This document shows positions 35,452 to 44,213 of a DNA stretch of 51,283 bases, piece by piece. Every line of letters starts with the position of its first letter. Within the stretch, counting starts at the first letter, position 1. Source of the DNA: Burkholderiaceae bacterium. GTDB lineage: Bacteria; Pseudomonadota; Gammaproteobacteria; Burkholderiales; WYBJ01. The stretch covers positions 1 through 51,283 of the forward strand of contig WYBJ01000158.1 of the NCBI GenBank assembly GCA_011525945.1. The letters are read 5' to 3'. The notes under the pieces are model-generated. The model was not told the origin of the DNA. It saw only the letters and a program-made list of their open reading frames with translations, and searched no databases. A program made the translations under genes and the position numbers.

Positions 35452-37560
35452 ATGCGACGCATGACGCGCTACGGCCTGGGTATCGACATCGGCGGCACTT
35501 TCACCGACATCGTGCTGGTGCGAAACGACGGCACGCTCTTTAGCAAGAAGCTGCTTTCGACGCCTGCCGATTACAGCCAGGCGATCGAGCAGGGCGTCGC
35601 GGCGCTCATGCGCGAAGCATGCATCGACGGCGCCGACATCGGCCAGCTCGTGCACGGCACGACGGTCGCGACCAACGCGATCATCGAGCGCCGGGGCGCG
35701 CTCGCCGCACTGCTCACCACGCGCGGCTTCCGCGACGTGCTCGAGCTCGGGCGCTTTCGCTCGCCGCGCCTGTACGATCTCGCCTTCCGCAAGCCCGATC
35801 CCCTGGTCGAGAGGCGGCTGCGCTTCGAGGTGAGCGAGCGCTGCGATGCCGACGGCAACGTCGTGCAGCCGCTGGACATGGACGAGCTGGCGCAAATTGC
35901 CGGGACGATAGAGCGCCACGGCGTGCAGGCGCTCGCCGTGTGCTTCATCAACTCGCACGTCAACCCGGCGCACGAGCAGGCGGCGGTGCGCTTCCTCGCC
36001 GAGCGGCTGCCGAAGGTGTCGGTATCGGCCTCCACCGCGCTCGTGCCGCAGATCGGCGAGTACGAGCGCACCAGCACCACCGTGGTGAACGCGTACTTGC
36101 AGCCCGTGATCGCGCATTACGTAAGCGCGCTCGAGCGTCGCCTCGCGCCGCTCGCAATCGGCGCGCCGCTCATGATCATGCAGTCGAGCGGCGGCGTGCT
36201 GCCGGCGTCGCTGGTGGCCGAAACGCCGATCTTCATCATCGAATCGGGCCCGGCGGCCGGCGCACTCGGCGCTCAGCGGCTCGGCGCACACCTGGGTCTG
36301 GGCGATCTCATCGTCTTCGACATGGGCGGCACGACCGCCAAGTCGTGCATCGTGCAGGACGGCCAGCTCGGGCTCGCTCCCGAGACCGAGGTGGGCGGCT
36401 CGGCTTCGCTCGGCGCGCGCATGATCAAAGGCGCCGGCTTCATCGTGCAAGTTCCGACCATCGACATCGCCGAAGTCGGTGCGGGCGGAGGCAGCATCGC
36501 CCACATCGACCCGGCCGGCGGCATGCAGGTCGGTCCGCGCAGCGCCGGCGCGGAACCCGGGCCGGTGTGCTACGCGCGCGGGGGCACGCAGCCGACCGTC
36601 ACCGATGCCAACCTGCTGCTCGGCTACCTCAACCCGGACGCGCTCGTGGGCGGCGACCTCGCGCTCGATTACCGCGCCGCCGAAGCGGCGGTGGGTGCGC
36701 TCGGCGAGCGCCTCGGCCTGTCGCTCACCGATACCGCTTATGGCATCCATCTCATCGCGAACGCGACCATGATGCGCGCGCTGCAGGCGGTGACATCGGA
36801 GCGGGGCCGAGATCCTTCGCAGTTCGGTCTGCTCGCGATCGGCGGCAACGGTGGCGTGCACGCCGCGAATCTCGCCGAAGCGCTCAAGGTGGACCGGATC
36901 ATCGTTCCGCCCGTCGCCGGGCTCTTCAGCGCGCTCGGAATGCTGTTTGCGGACATCGAGCACCAGTTCATCAGCGCCTTCTTCCGTCGCCTCGACGGCG
37001 TGCGGGCCGACGAGCTCAACACCGTGCTCGATCCGAGCGTGCGGGAGGCGCAGCGGCTGCTCGCCATCGAAGGCTTCGGTGATGCCGACCGGCACGAGAT
37101 CGCCGTCTACGCCGACGTGAAATACGCCGGGCAGACGGCTCCGCTGAGCTTGCGGCTGCCGGCGTTCCCGGTGTCCGATGCGATGGTCGGCGCCATCCCG
37201 GGCCGCTACGGCGACGCGCACGAGCAGACCTACGGCTATCGTTCGGATGCCGAGCCGATCCAGTTCGTCTCGCTCAAGGTCATCGGCCGCGGCATTGCCG
37301 ACGCGCCGCGCGTGCCGGAGCGCGTGGTGCATGCCCGCCCGAGTGCGCCGCGGCAAGGTACGCGGCGCGCGTACTTCGGCCTTGAAGCCGGCTGGCAGGA
37401 AGCGCGGCTCGTGTCGCGTGCCGCACTCGGCGAGGTAGCGCTGCCGGGTCCCTTGATCGTCGAGGAGTACGACTGCACGACCGTCGTGCGCCCGCACTGG
37501 CGCGTGCGCGTCGACGGCTGGAACAACATGATCGTCGAGCGCGAGAATCGCCATGCATGA
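35452..37560 (+). CDS. HyuA-type hydantoinase/oxoprolinase subunit A
   Basis: A 702-residue ATP-dependent subunit of the hydantoinase/5-oxoprolinase family. The ATPase-type N terminus is YGLGIDIGGTFTDIVLV, and further blocks are LVHGTTVATNAIIERRGA, LTTRGFRDVLELGR, VFDMGGTTAKSCIVQDG, GAGGGSIAHID, GPVCYARGGTQPTVTDANLLLGYL and AIGGNGGVHAANLAEAL. It should act with the HyuB subunit that overlaps it by 8 bases. Members open cyclic amides such as 5-oxoproline, N-methylhydantoin or act on acetone as carboxylases. ATG 35452 is used; the next ATG at 35461 is an alternative. Confidence 0.92.
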   Translation: MRRMTRYGLGIDIGGTFTDIVLVRNDGTLFSKKLLSTPADYSQAIEQGVAALMREACIDGADIGQLVHGTTVATNAIIERRGALAALLTTRGFRDVLELGRFRSPRLYDLAFRKPDPLVERRLRFEVSERCDADGNVVQPLDMDELAQIAGTIERHGVQALAVCFINSHVNPAHEQAAVRFLAERLPKVSVSASTALVPQIGEYERTSTTVVNAYLQPVIAHYVSALERRLAPLAIGAPLMIMQSSGGVLPASLVAETPIFIIESGPAAGALGAQRLGAHLGLGDLIVFDMGGTTAKSCIVQDGQLGLAPETEVGGSASLGARMIKGAGFIVQVPTIDIAEVGAGGGSIAHIDPAGGMQVGPRSAGAEPGPVCYARGGTQPTVTDANLLLGYLNPDALVGGDLALDYRAAEAAVGALGERLGLSLTDTAYGIHLIANATMMRALQAVTSERGRDPSQFGLLAIGGNGGVHAANLAEALKVDRIIVPPVAGLFSALGMLFADIEHQFISAFFRRLDGVRADELNTVLDPSVREAQRLLAIEGFGDADRHEIAVYADVKYAGQTAPLSLRLPAFPVSDAMVGAIPGRYGDAHEQTYGYRSDAEPIQFVSLKVIGRGIADAPRVPERVVHARPSAPRQGTRRAYFGLEAGWQEARLVSRAALGEVALPGPLIVEEYDCTTVVRPHWRVRVDGWNNMIVERENRHA

Positions 37561-39298
37561 AAAAACAGGGATCGACCCGGTGAAGCGCGAGCTCGTGAAG
37601 AATGCGCTGATCGGCATTTGCGACACGATGCTCGTCATGATCGTGCGCACCGCGCGCTCCACCAACATCAAGAATACGATGGATTTCTCCGGTGCGCTGT
37701 GCGATGCCGAGGGGCGACTCGTCGCCCAGGGGCTGGCCGTTCCGGCGCACCTGGGCGCCATCATGCCGGCACTCGCGGGCTGCCTCGCGCATTTCGGCGA
37801 CGATGTTCACGACGGCGACATCCTCTGCAGCAACGATCCGTATTCGGGCTGCAGCCACCTCAATGACATCTTCATGTTCAAACCGGTGTTCGCCGACGGG
37901 CGCCGGATCGCCTTCCTCTGCCTCATCCTGCATCACACCGACCTGGGCGGGCGTGTGCCGGGCGGCAACGCGGCCGACAGCAGCGAGATCTTCCAGGAAG
38001 GCCTGATCGTGCCGCCGAGCAAGATCTGCGATCGGGGTCGACCGAACGCGACGCTGCTTCGCATCCTCGAGCACAACACGCGCATCCCGCAGCGCATGAT
38101 GGGCGACATTCATGCGCAGATCGCCGCGCTCGCGGGCGCCGCGCGCGAGCTGGTCAAGTTTGCACTCGCCACCGGCACGAAGGCGCTACGCGCCAGCATG
38201 GCCGATCTCATCGACTACACCGAGCGACTCACGCGGGCGAAGATCGCGGAGCTGCCCGATGGGCGGGTCGAATTCGAGGACTGGAACGACGACGACGGCG
38301 CGGGCGGCGCGCCGGTCAGGTTCCACGTCACGCTCACGAAGCAAGGCGAGCGCTTCATCGTCGATTTCACCGGCACCTCACCGCAAGGCCGCGGCGCGCT
38401 GCATACGAACTATGCGTTTACCGCCTCGTGCACGTATGCGGCGCTGCGCTGCGTGATCGACCCCGAGATCCCGAACAATGCCGGCTTCTACGCGCCGATC
38501 AGCGTCATCGCGCCCGAAGGCACGTTCGTCAACGTACGCTATCCGGCGGCACTCGGCGCACGCGGCCAGGGCGGCTATCGCATCCGCTCGACGGTGCTCG
38601 GCGCGCTCGCGCTGCTGATTCCCGATCGGGTGGCCGCGTGCGCCGGCGGCTCGGAGTTCGGGATCGTCTTTGCCGGGCACAACGGCAGGGATTCGAAACC
38701 TTTCGTACATCTCGAGTTCCACAACTGCACCGGACAGGGCGGCGGGCCGGATCGCGACGGCCAGGACGGCGGGCCTTATGCCATTGGCAATCTCGCCAAC
38801 GTCCCGGTGGAGCTGCTCGAAGCGGAGAATCCGGTCCTGGTCGAAGCCTATGCCTTCCTGCCCGACAGCGCCGGCGCCGGCAAGTATCGCGGCTCGCTCG
38901 GCATCGTGCGCCAATACCGCATCCTCGCCGAGGAAGCGACCGTCAACCTGCGCTCGGATCGCCACCTGCACGGCTGCTGGGGGCTGTTCGGCGGCAAGCC
39001 CGGTGCGAAGGCGCGCTCGATCGTGAATCCCGGCACGCCGCAGGAAGCGCTGGCGCCATCGAAGTTCGTGCGCGTCATGCGCCGCGGCGAGGTCTTTCGT
39101 GGCGAGATGGCGGCCTCCGGCGGCTACGGCGATCCGTACACCCGCGACCCCGCGGCCGTGCTCGAAGACGTGCGGCAGGGAAAGGTCTCGATCGCGCACG
39201 CGCGCGCGGCTTACGGCGTGTGTGTCCAAGCCGAGACCCTCACGGTCGATGCCGAGGCGACGGCCGTGCTGCGGGCGGCGGTAGCGCCGGCCGGGTGA
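37553..39298 (+). CDS. HyuB-type hydantoinase/oxoprolinase subunit B
   Basis: A 581-residue subunit of the same complex, beginning 8 bases before the HyuA stop (ATGCATGA). Family motifs: LVMIVRTARSTNIKNTMDFSGALCDAEGRLVAQG, DGDILCSNDPYSGCSHLNDI, GRVPGGNAADSSEIFQEGL, FTGTSPQGRGALHTNYAFT and GAGKYRGSLGIVRQYRIL. Length and order (A then B) are normal for the family. With the preceding alpha-hydroxy-acid oxidase and UbiD genes it makes a four-gene run that could process a heterocyclic or aromatic substrate, which remains an inference. Confidence 0.92.
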   Translation: MHEKTGIDPVKRELVKNALIGICDTMLVMIVRTARSTNIKNTMDFSGALCDAEGRLVAQGLAVPAHLGAIMPALAGCLAHFGDDVHDGDILCSNDPYSGCSHLNDIFMFKPVFADGRRIAFLCLILHHTDLGGRVPGGNAADSSEIFQEGLIVPPSKICDRGRPNATLLRILEHNTRIPQRMMGDIHAQIAALAGAARELVKFALATGTKALRASMADLIDYTERLTRAKIAELPDGRVEFEDWNDDDGAGGAPVRFHVTLTKQGERFIVDFTGTSPQGRGALHTNYAFTASCTYAALRCVIDPEIPNNAGFYAPISVIAPEGTFVNVRYPAALGARGQGGYRIRSTVLGALALLIPDRVAACAGGSEFGIVFAGHNGRDSKPFVHLEFHNCTGQGGGPDRDGQDGGPYAIGNLANVPVELLEAENPVLVEAYAFLPDSAGAGKYRGSLGIVRQYRILAEEATVNLRSDRHLHGCWGLFGGKPGAKARSIVNPGTPQEALAPSKFVRVMRRGEVFRGEMAASGGYGDPYTRDPAAVLEDVRQGKVSIAHARAAYGVCVQAETLTVDAEATAVLRAAVAPAG

Positions 39299-39322
39299 AT
39301 GTATCGACCGACGCCGAGACGC

Positions 39323-39517
39323 TCATCGCGCCGCCGGTGGCGAGTGGACCGCGCCTAGCGCGTACGCGCTCGATCCGTGGCAACTGCGCGCAGACGCCAC
39401 CGCATCAAGCGTGGCGCGCTCGAGCGCCGGCGCGTTCGGGTTCGGTGCCACGGGCCAAGGCATGAAGAAGGTAGCCGCTAGGCCCAGAATGGTGACTGCC
39501 AGCTCTCTTGCGCTCAT
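39323..39517 (-). CDS. Small single-helix protein of unknown function
   Basis: A 64-residue protein with GAAGGAG 7 bases before its ATG (39517), the best ribosome site in this gap. It begins MSARELAVTILGLAATFF, a single hydrophobic helix of about 16 residues, then a Pro/Asn-rich stretch and a polar tail ending SPPAAR. It could be a small membrane or secreted peptide. It runs opposite to HyuB and the bicupin gene. No family is recognised; the ribosome site and helix are the only evidence. Confidence 0.45.
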   Translation of the reverse strand: MSARELAVTILGLAATFFMPWPVAPNPNAPALERATLDAVASARSCHGSSAYALGAVHSPPAAR

Positions 39518-39735
39518 GACACTTCTCCTTCGCGGCGTGCTGTCAGGCAGTATCCGCGTCACGAGGCTCACCCGGTGAGCCTGCCGTCGAACTCGAGCGC
39601 GCGAGATCGATTCGGCGCAGTCGCGCGTCGCGTTTTCCCGGTGGCGTCTTCGCCAGCGCGCAAATCGGCATCGGCGGCACGATAGCCGGCCTCGCGGCGT
39701 GGCGCGCAGCGCAAAAGCGCGAACGTGACGAATCG

Positions 39736-39765
39736 TTGCCCGGGCGCAGTTACGTACGGTAAGAT
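39736..39765 (+). promoter_or_regulatory. Candidate promoter of the bicupin/M24-like/Bug operon
   Basis: A TTGCCC (39736-39741) and TAAGAT (39760-39765) pair spaced by 18 bases, a reasonable sigma-70 match in a GC-rich setting, 58 bases before the bicupin ATG at 39824. The rest of the 306-base gap from 39518 to 39823 shows no gene or hairpin I trust. Confidence 0.42.
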
Positions 39766-39823
39766 GCCCGGGCGCGGGGTTCACGTGCCCCAACCTCGTG
39801 CCAATCCACCGCGACGAGGACGT

Positions 39824-40660
39824 ATGGCCATCACCGTCAATCAGAAGCAGGTTCAGGGCGAAGTCATTGCACCGGGCGTGACGCGCCAGCGTCTGATGAC
39901 AACGGCCAGCAACGCCGCCACCAGCGTATGGCTGGACCGCTACACGCTCACCGCAGGCGGATGTCTCGACATCGACGTAGCGCCAGGACATCTCGCGTGG
40001 TTCCAGGTGCTTGCAGGCGCGCTCGCGTTATCGGGCGAAAGCCGCTCGGACCGTCTCGACGAGGCGCACGTGTGCTTCCTTCCCCCGGGCTTCCGCGGTC
40101 GGGCAGCCGCCGCTGCCGGTGCCGTCGTGCTGTACGCCGAAGTGCCGCACGCCGTTCGCTTCGACCCGGCGATCGCGCACGGCGCGCTAGCGCTGCGCAT
40201 CGTCGATTGGACGCGCGAACCGGTGCTCGATTCCGAACACGACGCGCGCAAACGCATCTATCTGGTCACGCCAAAGCTGTTTGGCACCGAAGCGATCAAA
40301 GGCGAGATGATCATCTATCCGCCCGGCACACTGGGCGCGAACCATCATCACGAGGGCGCCGAGCACTTCATGTACGTTTTGCAGGGTTCAGGGACGGGCT
40401 GGGCCAACGAGCAGCCGTTCGCCGTGCGCGAGGGCGATCTCATCTGGTACGCCGATCTCGAGCGGCACTATCTGCGCAGCGACGCCGACGTGGAGTTGCG
40501 CTTCGTCGAGTTCTTCGTGCCCGGCAAGTACAAGACCATCTGGGCGCCCGGCGCGAACGTCTGCACCTGGGCGCCGACCGGGCGCAATATTCGGGGCGGC
40601 GCCGCCTCGCGCGAGATCGCGTATCACCGCTCGGATACCAGCACGCCGGCGGACGTGTGA
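39824..40660 (+). CDS. Bicupin protein (ureidoglycine aminohydrolase-like fold)
   Basis: A 278-residue protein with two cupin barrels. The C-terminal cupin carries a metal site in GANHHHEGAEHFMYVLQGSG (His-rich) with the later His in WYADLERHYLRSD. The N-terminal barrel (about 30-115) is poorer in ligands. The length and two-barrel layout resemble (S)-ureidoglycine aminohydrolases and other bicupin dioxygenase-like proteins, but I cannot assign the reaction. The start at 39824 follows ACGAGGA. Its stop (TGA 40658) overlaps a possible GTG start of the next gene, so the two are probably translated together. Confidence 0.8.
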   Translation: MAITVNQKQVQGEVIAPGVTRQRLMTTASNAATSVWLDRYTLTAGGCLDIDVAPGHLAWFQVLAGALALSGESRSDRLDEAHVCFLPPGFRGRAAAAAGAVVLYAEVPHAVRFDPAIAHGALALRIVDWTREPVLDSEHDARKRIYLVTPKLFGTEAIKGEMIIYPPGTLGANHHHEGAEHFMYVLQGSGTGWANEQPFAVREGDLIWYADLERHYLRSDADVELRFVEFFVPGKYKTIWAPGANVCTWAPTGRNIRGGAASREIAYHRSDTSTPADV

Positions 40661-40716
40661 GCATCGCGGCAAGCCGCGATATTGCGCACCACCGACCCGA
40701 CGACCTATCGACCGCC

Positions 40717-41892
40717 ATGGCCACAGCGCTTTATCCGCAGTTCTCCGCCACCGAGTTCGAGCGCCGGCATAGCGCGATCCGCGCCCTGATGGCGGCCGAG
40801 GGGCTCGACGCGCTCGTCGCCTACGGCAGCTCGGGTGTCAATCGGCACGATCAGGCCGACGTCCATTACGTTTCCGGCTTCCTCGGCAACCGCAACAACT
40901 ACGTCGTGGTCACGGCGCGCGAGGCGCCGGTGATCTTCGTGCAGTCGTTCAATCACGTACCCAACGCGCGCGAGTCGGCCGGCATCCGGGTCGAATGGGG
41001 GGGCGCGAGCTCGGCGCTCACGCTCAGCCATTATCTGCGCGATCTCGGCATATCGAGCGGTCGACTCGGCTACGTCGGCGACGTGCCGGTGCAGACCTAT
41101 CTCACCTGGCAGCGCGAGCTCTCCGACCTGCGCTGCATCGATGTGACGCGCGCGTTCCGGCGTCTTCGGCTGGTGAAAAGCGCGGAAGAGCTCGAGTGGT
41201 TGCGTAAGGGCGCGCAGTTCACGGACCACGCCCTGCAAGCGCTGATCGACGGCGTGAAGCCGGGCCTCAAGGAATACGAGCTCGGCGCTCTGATCGAAAC
41301 GGCGGCACTCGGCTGCGGCGGCCTACCGCATCTGCACTACCTGTCGTCCGGCCCGCAGAGCGGCACGGGCGTGTGCGTGCCGCGCCAGAACCTGTCCAAT
41401 CGCACCATCGAGCACGGCGACGTCATCAACACCGAGATCAGCGTAAGCCACTGGGGCTACTCGGGCCAGATGCATCGCCCCATCTTCGTCGGCCAGCCGC
41501 CGAACGATCTCTATTTGAAGTTGTGGGACACCGCGCTCGAGTCCTACCAGCGCTGCGTGCAGGCGCTGCGCGCCGGCGCCACCAGCGAAGACGTGCTCGA
41601 CGCCGCGGACGTCATTGCGGAGCGCGGATTCACCATCAACGACGGCTTCCTGCACGGCTTCGGCATCGGCCTGCTGCCGCCCAGCATCGGTACGCGCCAG
41701 ACCGTTGCCAGACGCGGTCCGCTCGGGCCCAGCTTCACGTTCGAAGAGAACATGTGCGTGGTGGTACAGCCTAACGTCGTCACGCACGATGAGCACGCGG
41801 GCGTTCAGCTCGGCAATCTGTTCCGCATTACCCGCGACGGCGCCGAGTGCCTGCACAAACTGCCGCTGCGCTACTTCGTCGCCGACGCCTGA
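40717..41892 (+). CDS. M24 pita-bread-fold protein lacking the usual metal ligands
   Basis: A 391-residue protein with the creatinase/prolidase two-domain layout: an N-terminal creatinase-type domain (about 1-140) and the M24 pita-bread domain (about 150-385). At the canonical metal positions the residues are changed: Glu in GDVINTEISV (usually Asp), Gln in GYSGQMHRP (usually Asp), Gln in VVVQPNVV (usually Glu) and Gly in VQLGNLF (usually Glu). Only the His in LHGFGIGL may be kept. It is thus more like metal-free creatinase than an aminopeptidase. ATG 40717 is used; an upstream GTG at 40657 overlaps the bicupin stop. Confidence 0.85.
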   Translation: MATALYPQFSATEFERRHSAIRALMAAEGLDALVAYGSSGVNRHDQADVHYVSGFLGNRNNYVVVTAREAPVIFVQSFNHVPNARESAGIRVEWGGASSALTLSHYLRDLGISSGRLGYVGDVPVQTYLTWQRELSDLRCIDVTRAFRRLRLVKSAEELEWLRKGAQFTDHALQALIDGVKPGLKEYELGALIETAALGCGGLPHLHYLSSGPQSGTGVCVPRQNLSNRTIEHGDVINTEISVSHWGYSGQMHRPIFVGQPPNDLYLKLWDTALESYQRCVQALRAGATSEDVLDAADVIAERGFTINDGFLHGFGIGLLPPSIGTRQTVARRGPLGPSFTFEENMCVVVQPNVVTHDEHAGVQLGNLFRITRDGAECLHKLPLRYFVADA

Positions 41893-41942
41893 CGCGGGCC
41901 GCGACGAGGCGTGCGCCAACGACGACCGAGGGAGGAAATAGC

Positions 41943-42926
41943 GTGATCGATCGCTTGCCGAGGACAATCGCCGCAGCATGCGCATGCGTGCTCGCCATGC
42001 TGACGTTGGCCGGTGCAGAGGCCGCCGATACCTACCCGGTCCGACCGGTTCGACTCATTGCCGGCTCGGCCGGCAGTACCTCGGACATCACGGCACGCTT
42101 CGTCGCGCAGAAGCTCTCGGAACGCTGGGGCCAGCAGGTCGTGGTCGACAACCGGGCAGGCGCGGGCGGCATCATCGGCGCCGAGATCGTCGCGCGCGCG
42201 GCGCCCGATGGCTACACGCTTTTCAATGGCCAGATCGGCACGCACGCGAGCCCGCAGTTCCTGTTCAAGAAACTGGCCTACGATCCGATCAAGGACTTCG
42301 CGCCGATCGGACAGCTCACGACTTCGGGCATCGCCCTGGTGGTGAACCAGCAGGTGCCAGCGAAGGATCTCAAGGAGTTCGTCGCCTACGCCATGTCGCG
42401 CCCCGGCGGGCTGAGCTACGGCTCGGCGGGCGGCGGCACCAGCAGCCAGCTCTCGGGCGAGCTCTTCAACCAGATGACCGGCGCCAAGCTGATGCACATC
42501 CCGTACAAGGGCGCCGGATTCGCGTTGAACGGTGTGCTCTCGGGCGAAGTTCAGGCTGCCTTCCTATCCACCACCACCGCCGCTGCCCAGGTCAAGGCGG
42601 GTAAGCTGCGCGCGCTCGCCGTGCTCAGCAATAAGCGTTTCCCTGCGGCTGCGGACATTCCGACCGCCGCGGAGCAGGGTTATGCCGGCATCGACAGCGA
42701 GGTTTGGTTCGGGCTGTTCGCTCCGGCACGCACGCCTGCCGAGATCGTGCAGACCGTAAGCCAGGCGGTCGGCGACATCTTGCGCACGCCCGAAGCGCGC
42801 ACACTGCTCACTTCGCAAGGCGCCGTACCGATGCCGTCGACGCCGCCGGAGTTCGACAAATTCCTGCGCTCCGAAATCGCCAAATGGGGCAAGGTGATCA
42901 AGACCGCCGGCATACAGCCGAACTGA
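41943..42926 (+). CDS. Bug-family tripartite tricarboxylate transporter receptor
   Basis: A 327-residue periplasmic receptor with GTG start (41943) after GAGGGAGGAAA, and a signal peptide ending near AGAEAADTYP. Motifs: YPVRPVRLIAGSAGSTSDIT, VVVDNRAGAGGIIGAEIVA, APDGYTLFNGQIG, YDPIKDFAPIGQL, HIPYKGAGFALNGVLSG and C-terminal IAKWGKVIKTAGIQ. The gene is 50 bases downstream of the M24-like gene, which suggests that it imports that gene's substrate. The SAGSTSD loop differs from the common PGGxxD, hinting at distinct ligand specificity. Confidence 0.92.
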   Translation: MIDRLPRTIAAACACVLAMLTLAGAEAADTYPVRPVRLIAGSAGSTSDITARFVAQKLSERWGQQVVVDNRAGAGGIIGAEIVARAAPDGYTLFNGQIGTHASPQFLFKKLAYDPIKDFAPIGQLTTSGIALVVNQQVPAKDLKEFVAYAMSRPGGLSYGSAGGGTSSQLSGELFNQMTGAKLMHIPYKGAGFALNGVLSGEVQAAFLSTTTAAAQVKAGKLRALAVLSNKRFPAAADIPTAAEQGYAGIDSEVWFGLFAPARTPAEIVQTVSQAVGDILRTPEARTLLTSQGAVPMPSTPPEFDKFLRSEIAKWGKVIKTAGIQPN

Positions 42927-43045
42927 GCGCCGGTTCGGCCCGGGCAGCGTTTACACGGTCGATGTTGCCCGTGCGCGGCACTTCGCGGACAACCGGCTCA
43001 CCCGCGCGGTCGATGCGTTGACACCGCAGATGTGGCCGTCAAGCC

Positions 43046-43076
43046 CGCGACGGCGAAAGTCCCCTCGCCGTCTGCG
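43046..43076. terminator. Possible bidirectional terminator hairpin
   Basis: Between the converging Bug and LysR genes, GACGGCGA (43049-43056) pairs with TCGCCGTC (43065-43072) around an 8-base loop, extended by CGC/GCG across a one-base bulge. There is no U-run on either strand, so termination is only inferred from stem strength and position. Confidence 0.35.
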
Positions 43077-43117
43077 TGCCCTCGAAAGCAATTCGTGCTG
43101 CAGTTTCAGCCGGGCTT

Positions 43118-44023
43118 TCAGCTCCGATCCCAATACGGCTGCGGGCCGTAGCGCTTGACCAGGAAATCGATGAATGCTCTGACTTTGGCCGAGACATGGC
43201 GGTTTGCGAGATATACCGCATAGATGTGCCGCTCCAATGGGATGTACTCCGACAGCACCGATTGCAAGCGGCCCGCCTGGAGTTGCTCTCCAATGATGAA
43301 GGTCGGCAGCAGCGCCAGGCCGAGACCTCCCAATACGGCCTCGGCAAGCGCATCGTCGTCGTTTATTCTCAAATTGCCGGACGCACGAACGGAGATATCG
43401 CCGTCGGGGCCGCGTAAGCGCCACGGATCCTGCGGATTGATATACGTGTACGTCAAGCAGTTGTGCTGTTGGAGGTCTTCGAGCGTGCGCGGCGCCCCGT
43501 GCCGTGCGAAATATTCGGGCGTCCCGACCATTTTGCGGCGGACGGGCGCGAGTTTCCGAGCCACCAGATTCGGGGTCGGCTGATCCACGATTCTGACGAC
43601 AACGTCGTAGGCCTCCTCGGCGAGATCGACAAAGCGATCGGTCGTGACGATGTCGATCTTCAGCTCAGGATAGGTCGCGAGGAAGCCCGGTAGGGCGGTT
43701 GCGACGTGCAGCCTACCGAATGCGACGGGCACGCTGACGCGCAGCAAGCCGCGAGGCTCCGAATGAAGGTGGCTGACCGCGCGCCTGGCCTCCTCGAGCT
43801 CCTCCACGATACGTGCACAGTGCTCGTAGCATGCCGCACCGGCTTCCGTGAGACTGAGCGCCCGCGTGGTCCGATTCAGAAGACGCGCGCCCAGCGACTT
43901 CTCCAACTGCGCGACGTGTTTGCTCACGAGTGACTTGGACAGATTCAGGCGGCGCGCAGCGGCTGAAAAGCTCTTGTCCTCGACGACGCGAGCAAAGATC
44001 GCCATGCGCTCGAGATCTTCCAT
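43118..44023 (-). CDS. LysR-family transcriptional regulator
   Basis: A 301-residue LysR regulator. The winged helix-turn-helix spans residues 1-60 (MAIFARVVEDKSFSAAARRLNLSKSLVSKHVAQLE), and a periplasmic-binding-like effector domain follows (about 88-297). The sequence SKSLVSKHVAQLEKSLGARLLNRTTRALSLTEAG is typical of the CrgA/AaeR-like subgroup. ATG 44023 is preferred over an open frame reaching 44128, because it begins the family N terminus. The upstream 7-bp inverted repeat at 44056-44081 is a good candidate for its own operator. Target genes are unknown. Confidence 0.92.
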   Translation of the reverse strand: MEDLERMAIFARVVEDKSFSAAARRLNLSKSLVSKHVAQLEKSLGARLLNRTTRALSLTEAGAACYEHCARIVEELEEARRAVSHLHSEPRGLLRVSVPVAFGRLHVATALPGFLATYPELKIDIVTTDRFVDLAEEAYDVVVRIVDQPTPNLVARKLAPVRRKMVGTPEYFARHGAPRTLEDLQQHNCLTYTYINPQDPWRLRGPDGDISVRASGNLRINDDDALAEAVLGGLGLALLPTFIIGEQLQAGRLQSVLSEYIPLERHIYAVYLANRHVSAKVRAFIDFLVKRYGPQPYWDRS

Positions 44024-44055
44024 ATTCCCTCTGCGGGCTGATGGGCGATTGTTGC

Positions 44056-44081
44056 CGACGGAAGAACAGTATAGTCCGTCG
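44056..44081. promoter_or_regulatory. Inverted repeat upstream of lysR, candidate operator
   Basis: CGACGGA (44056-44062) and TCCGTCG (44075-44081) form a perfect 7-bp dyad with a 12-base spacer, 33-58 bases upstream of the LysR start. This size and placement suit a LysR-type binding site for autoregulation and for control of the divergent gene at 44214. Confidence 0.45.
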
Positions 44082-44213
44082 CACAGAAACAGCGTTGTTC
44101 CGCCCGCGCGCCTTATCGCAGCGCGCAAGCACCGCTATCCTCGGGCGTGCAACGTACCGCTGAGCATTGGCCTCTCACGGCGCAGCGTTGCCTCAGCAAA
44201 GAAAGGAACCGCA

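Noticed and set aside
35308-37764. An 818-codon minus-strand frame opposite HyuA
   Set aside because: Same shadow effect; no ribosome site or motif, while HyuA on the other strand is complete.
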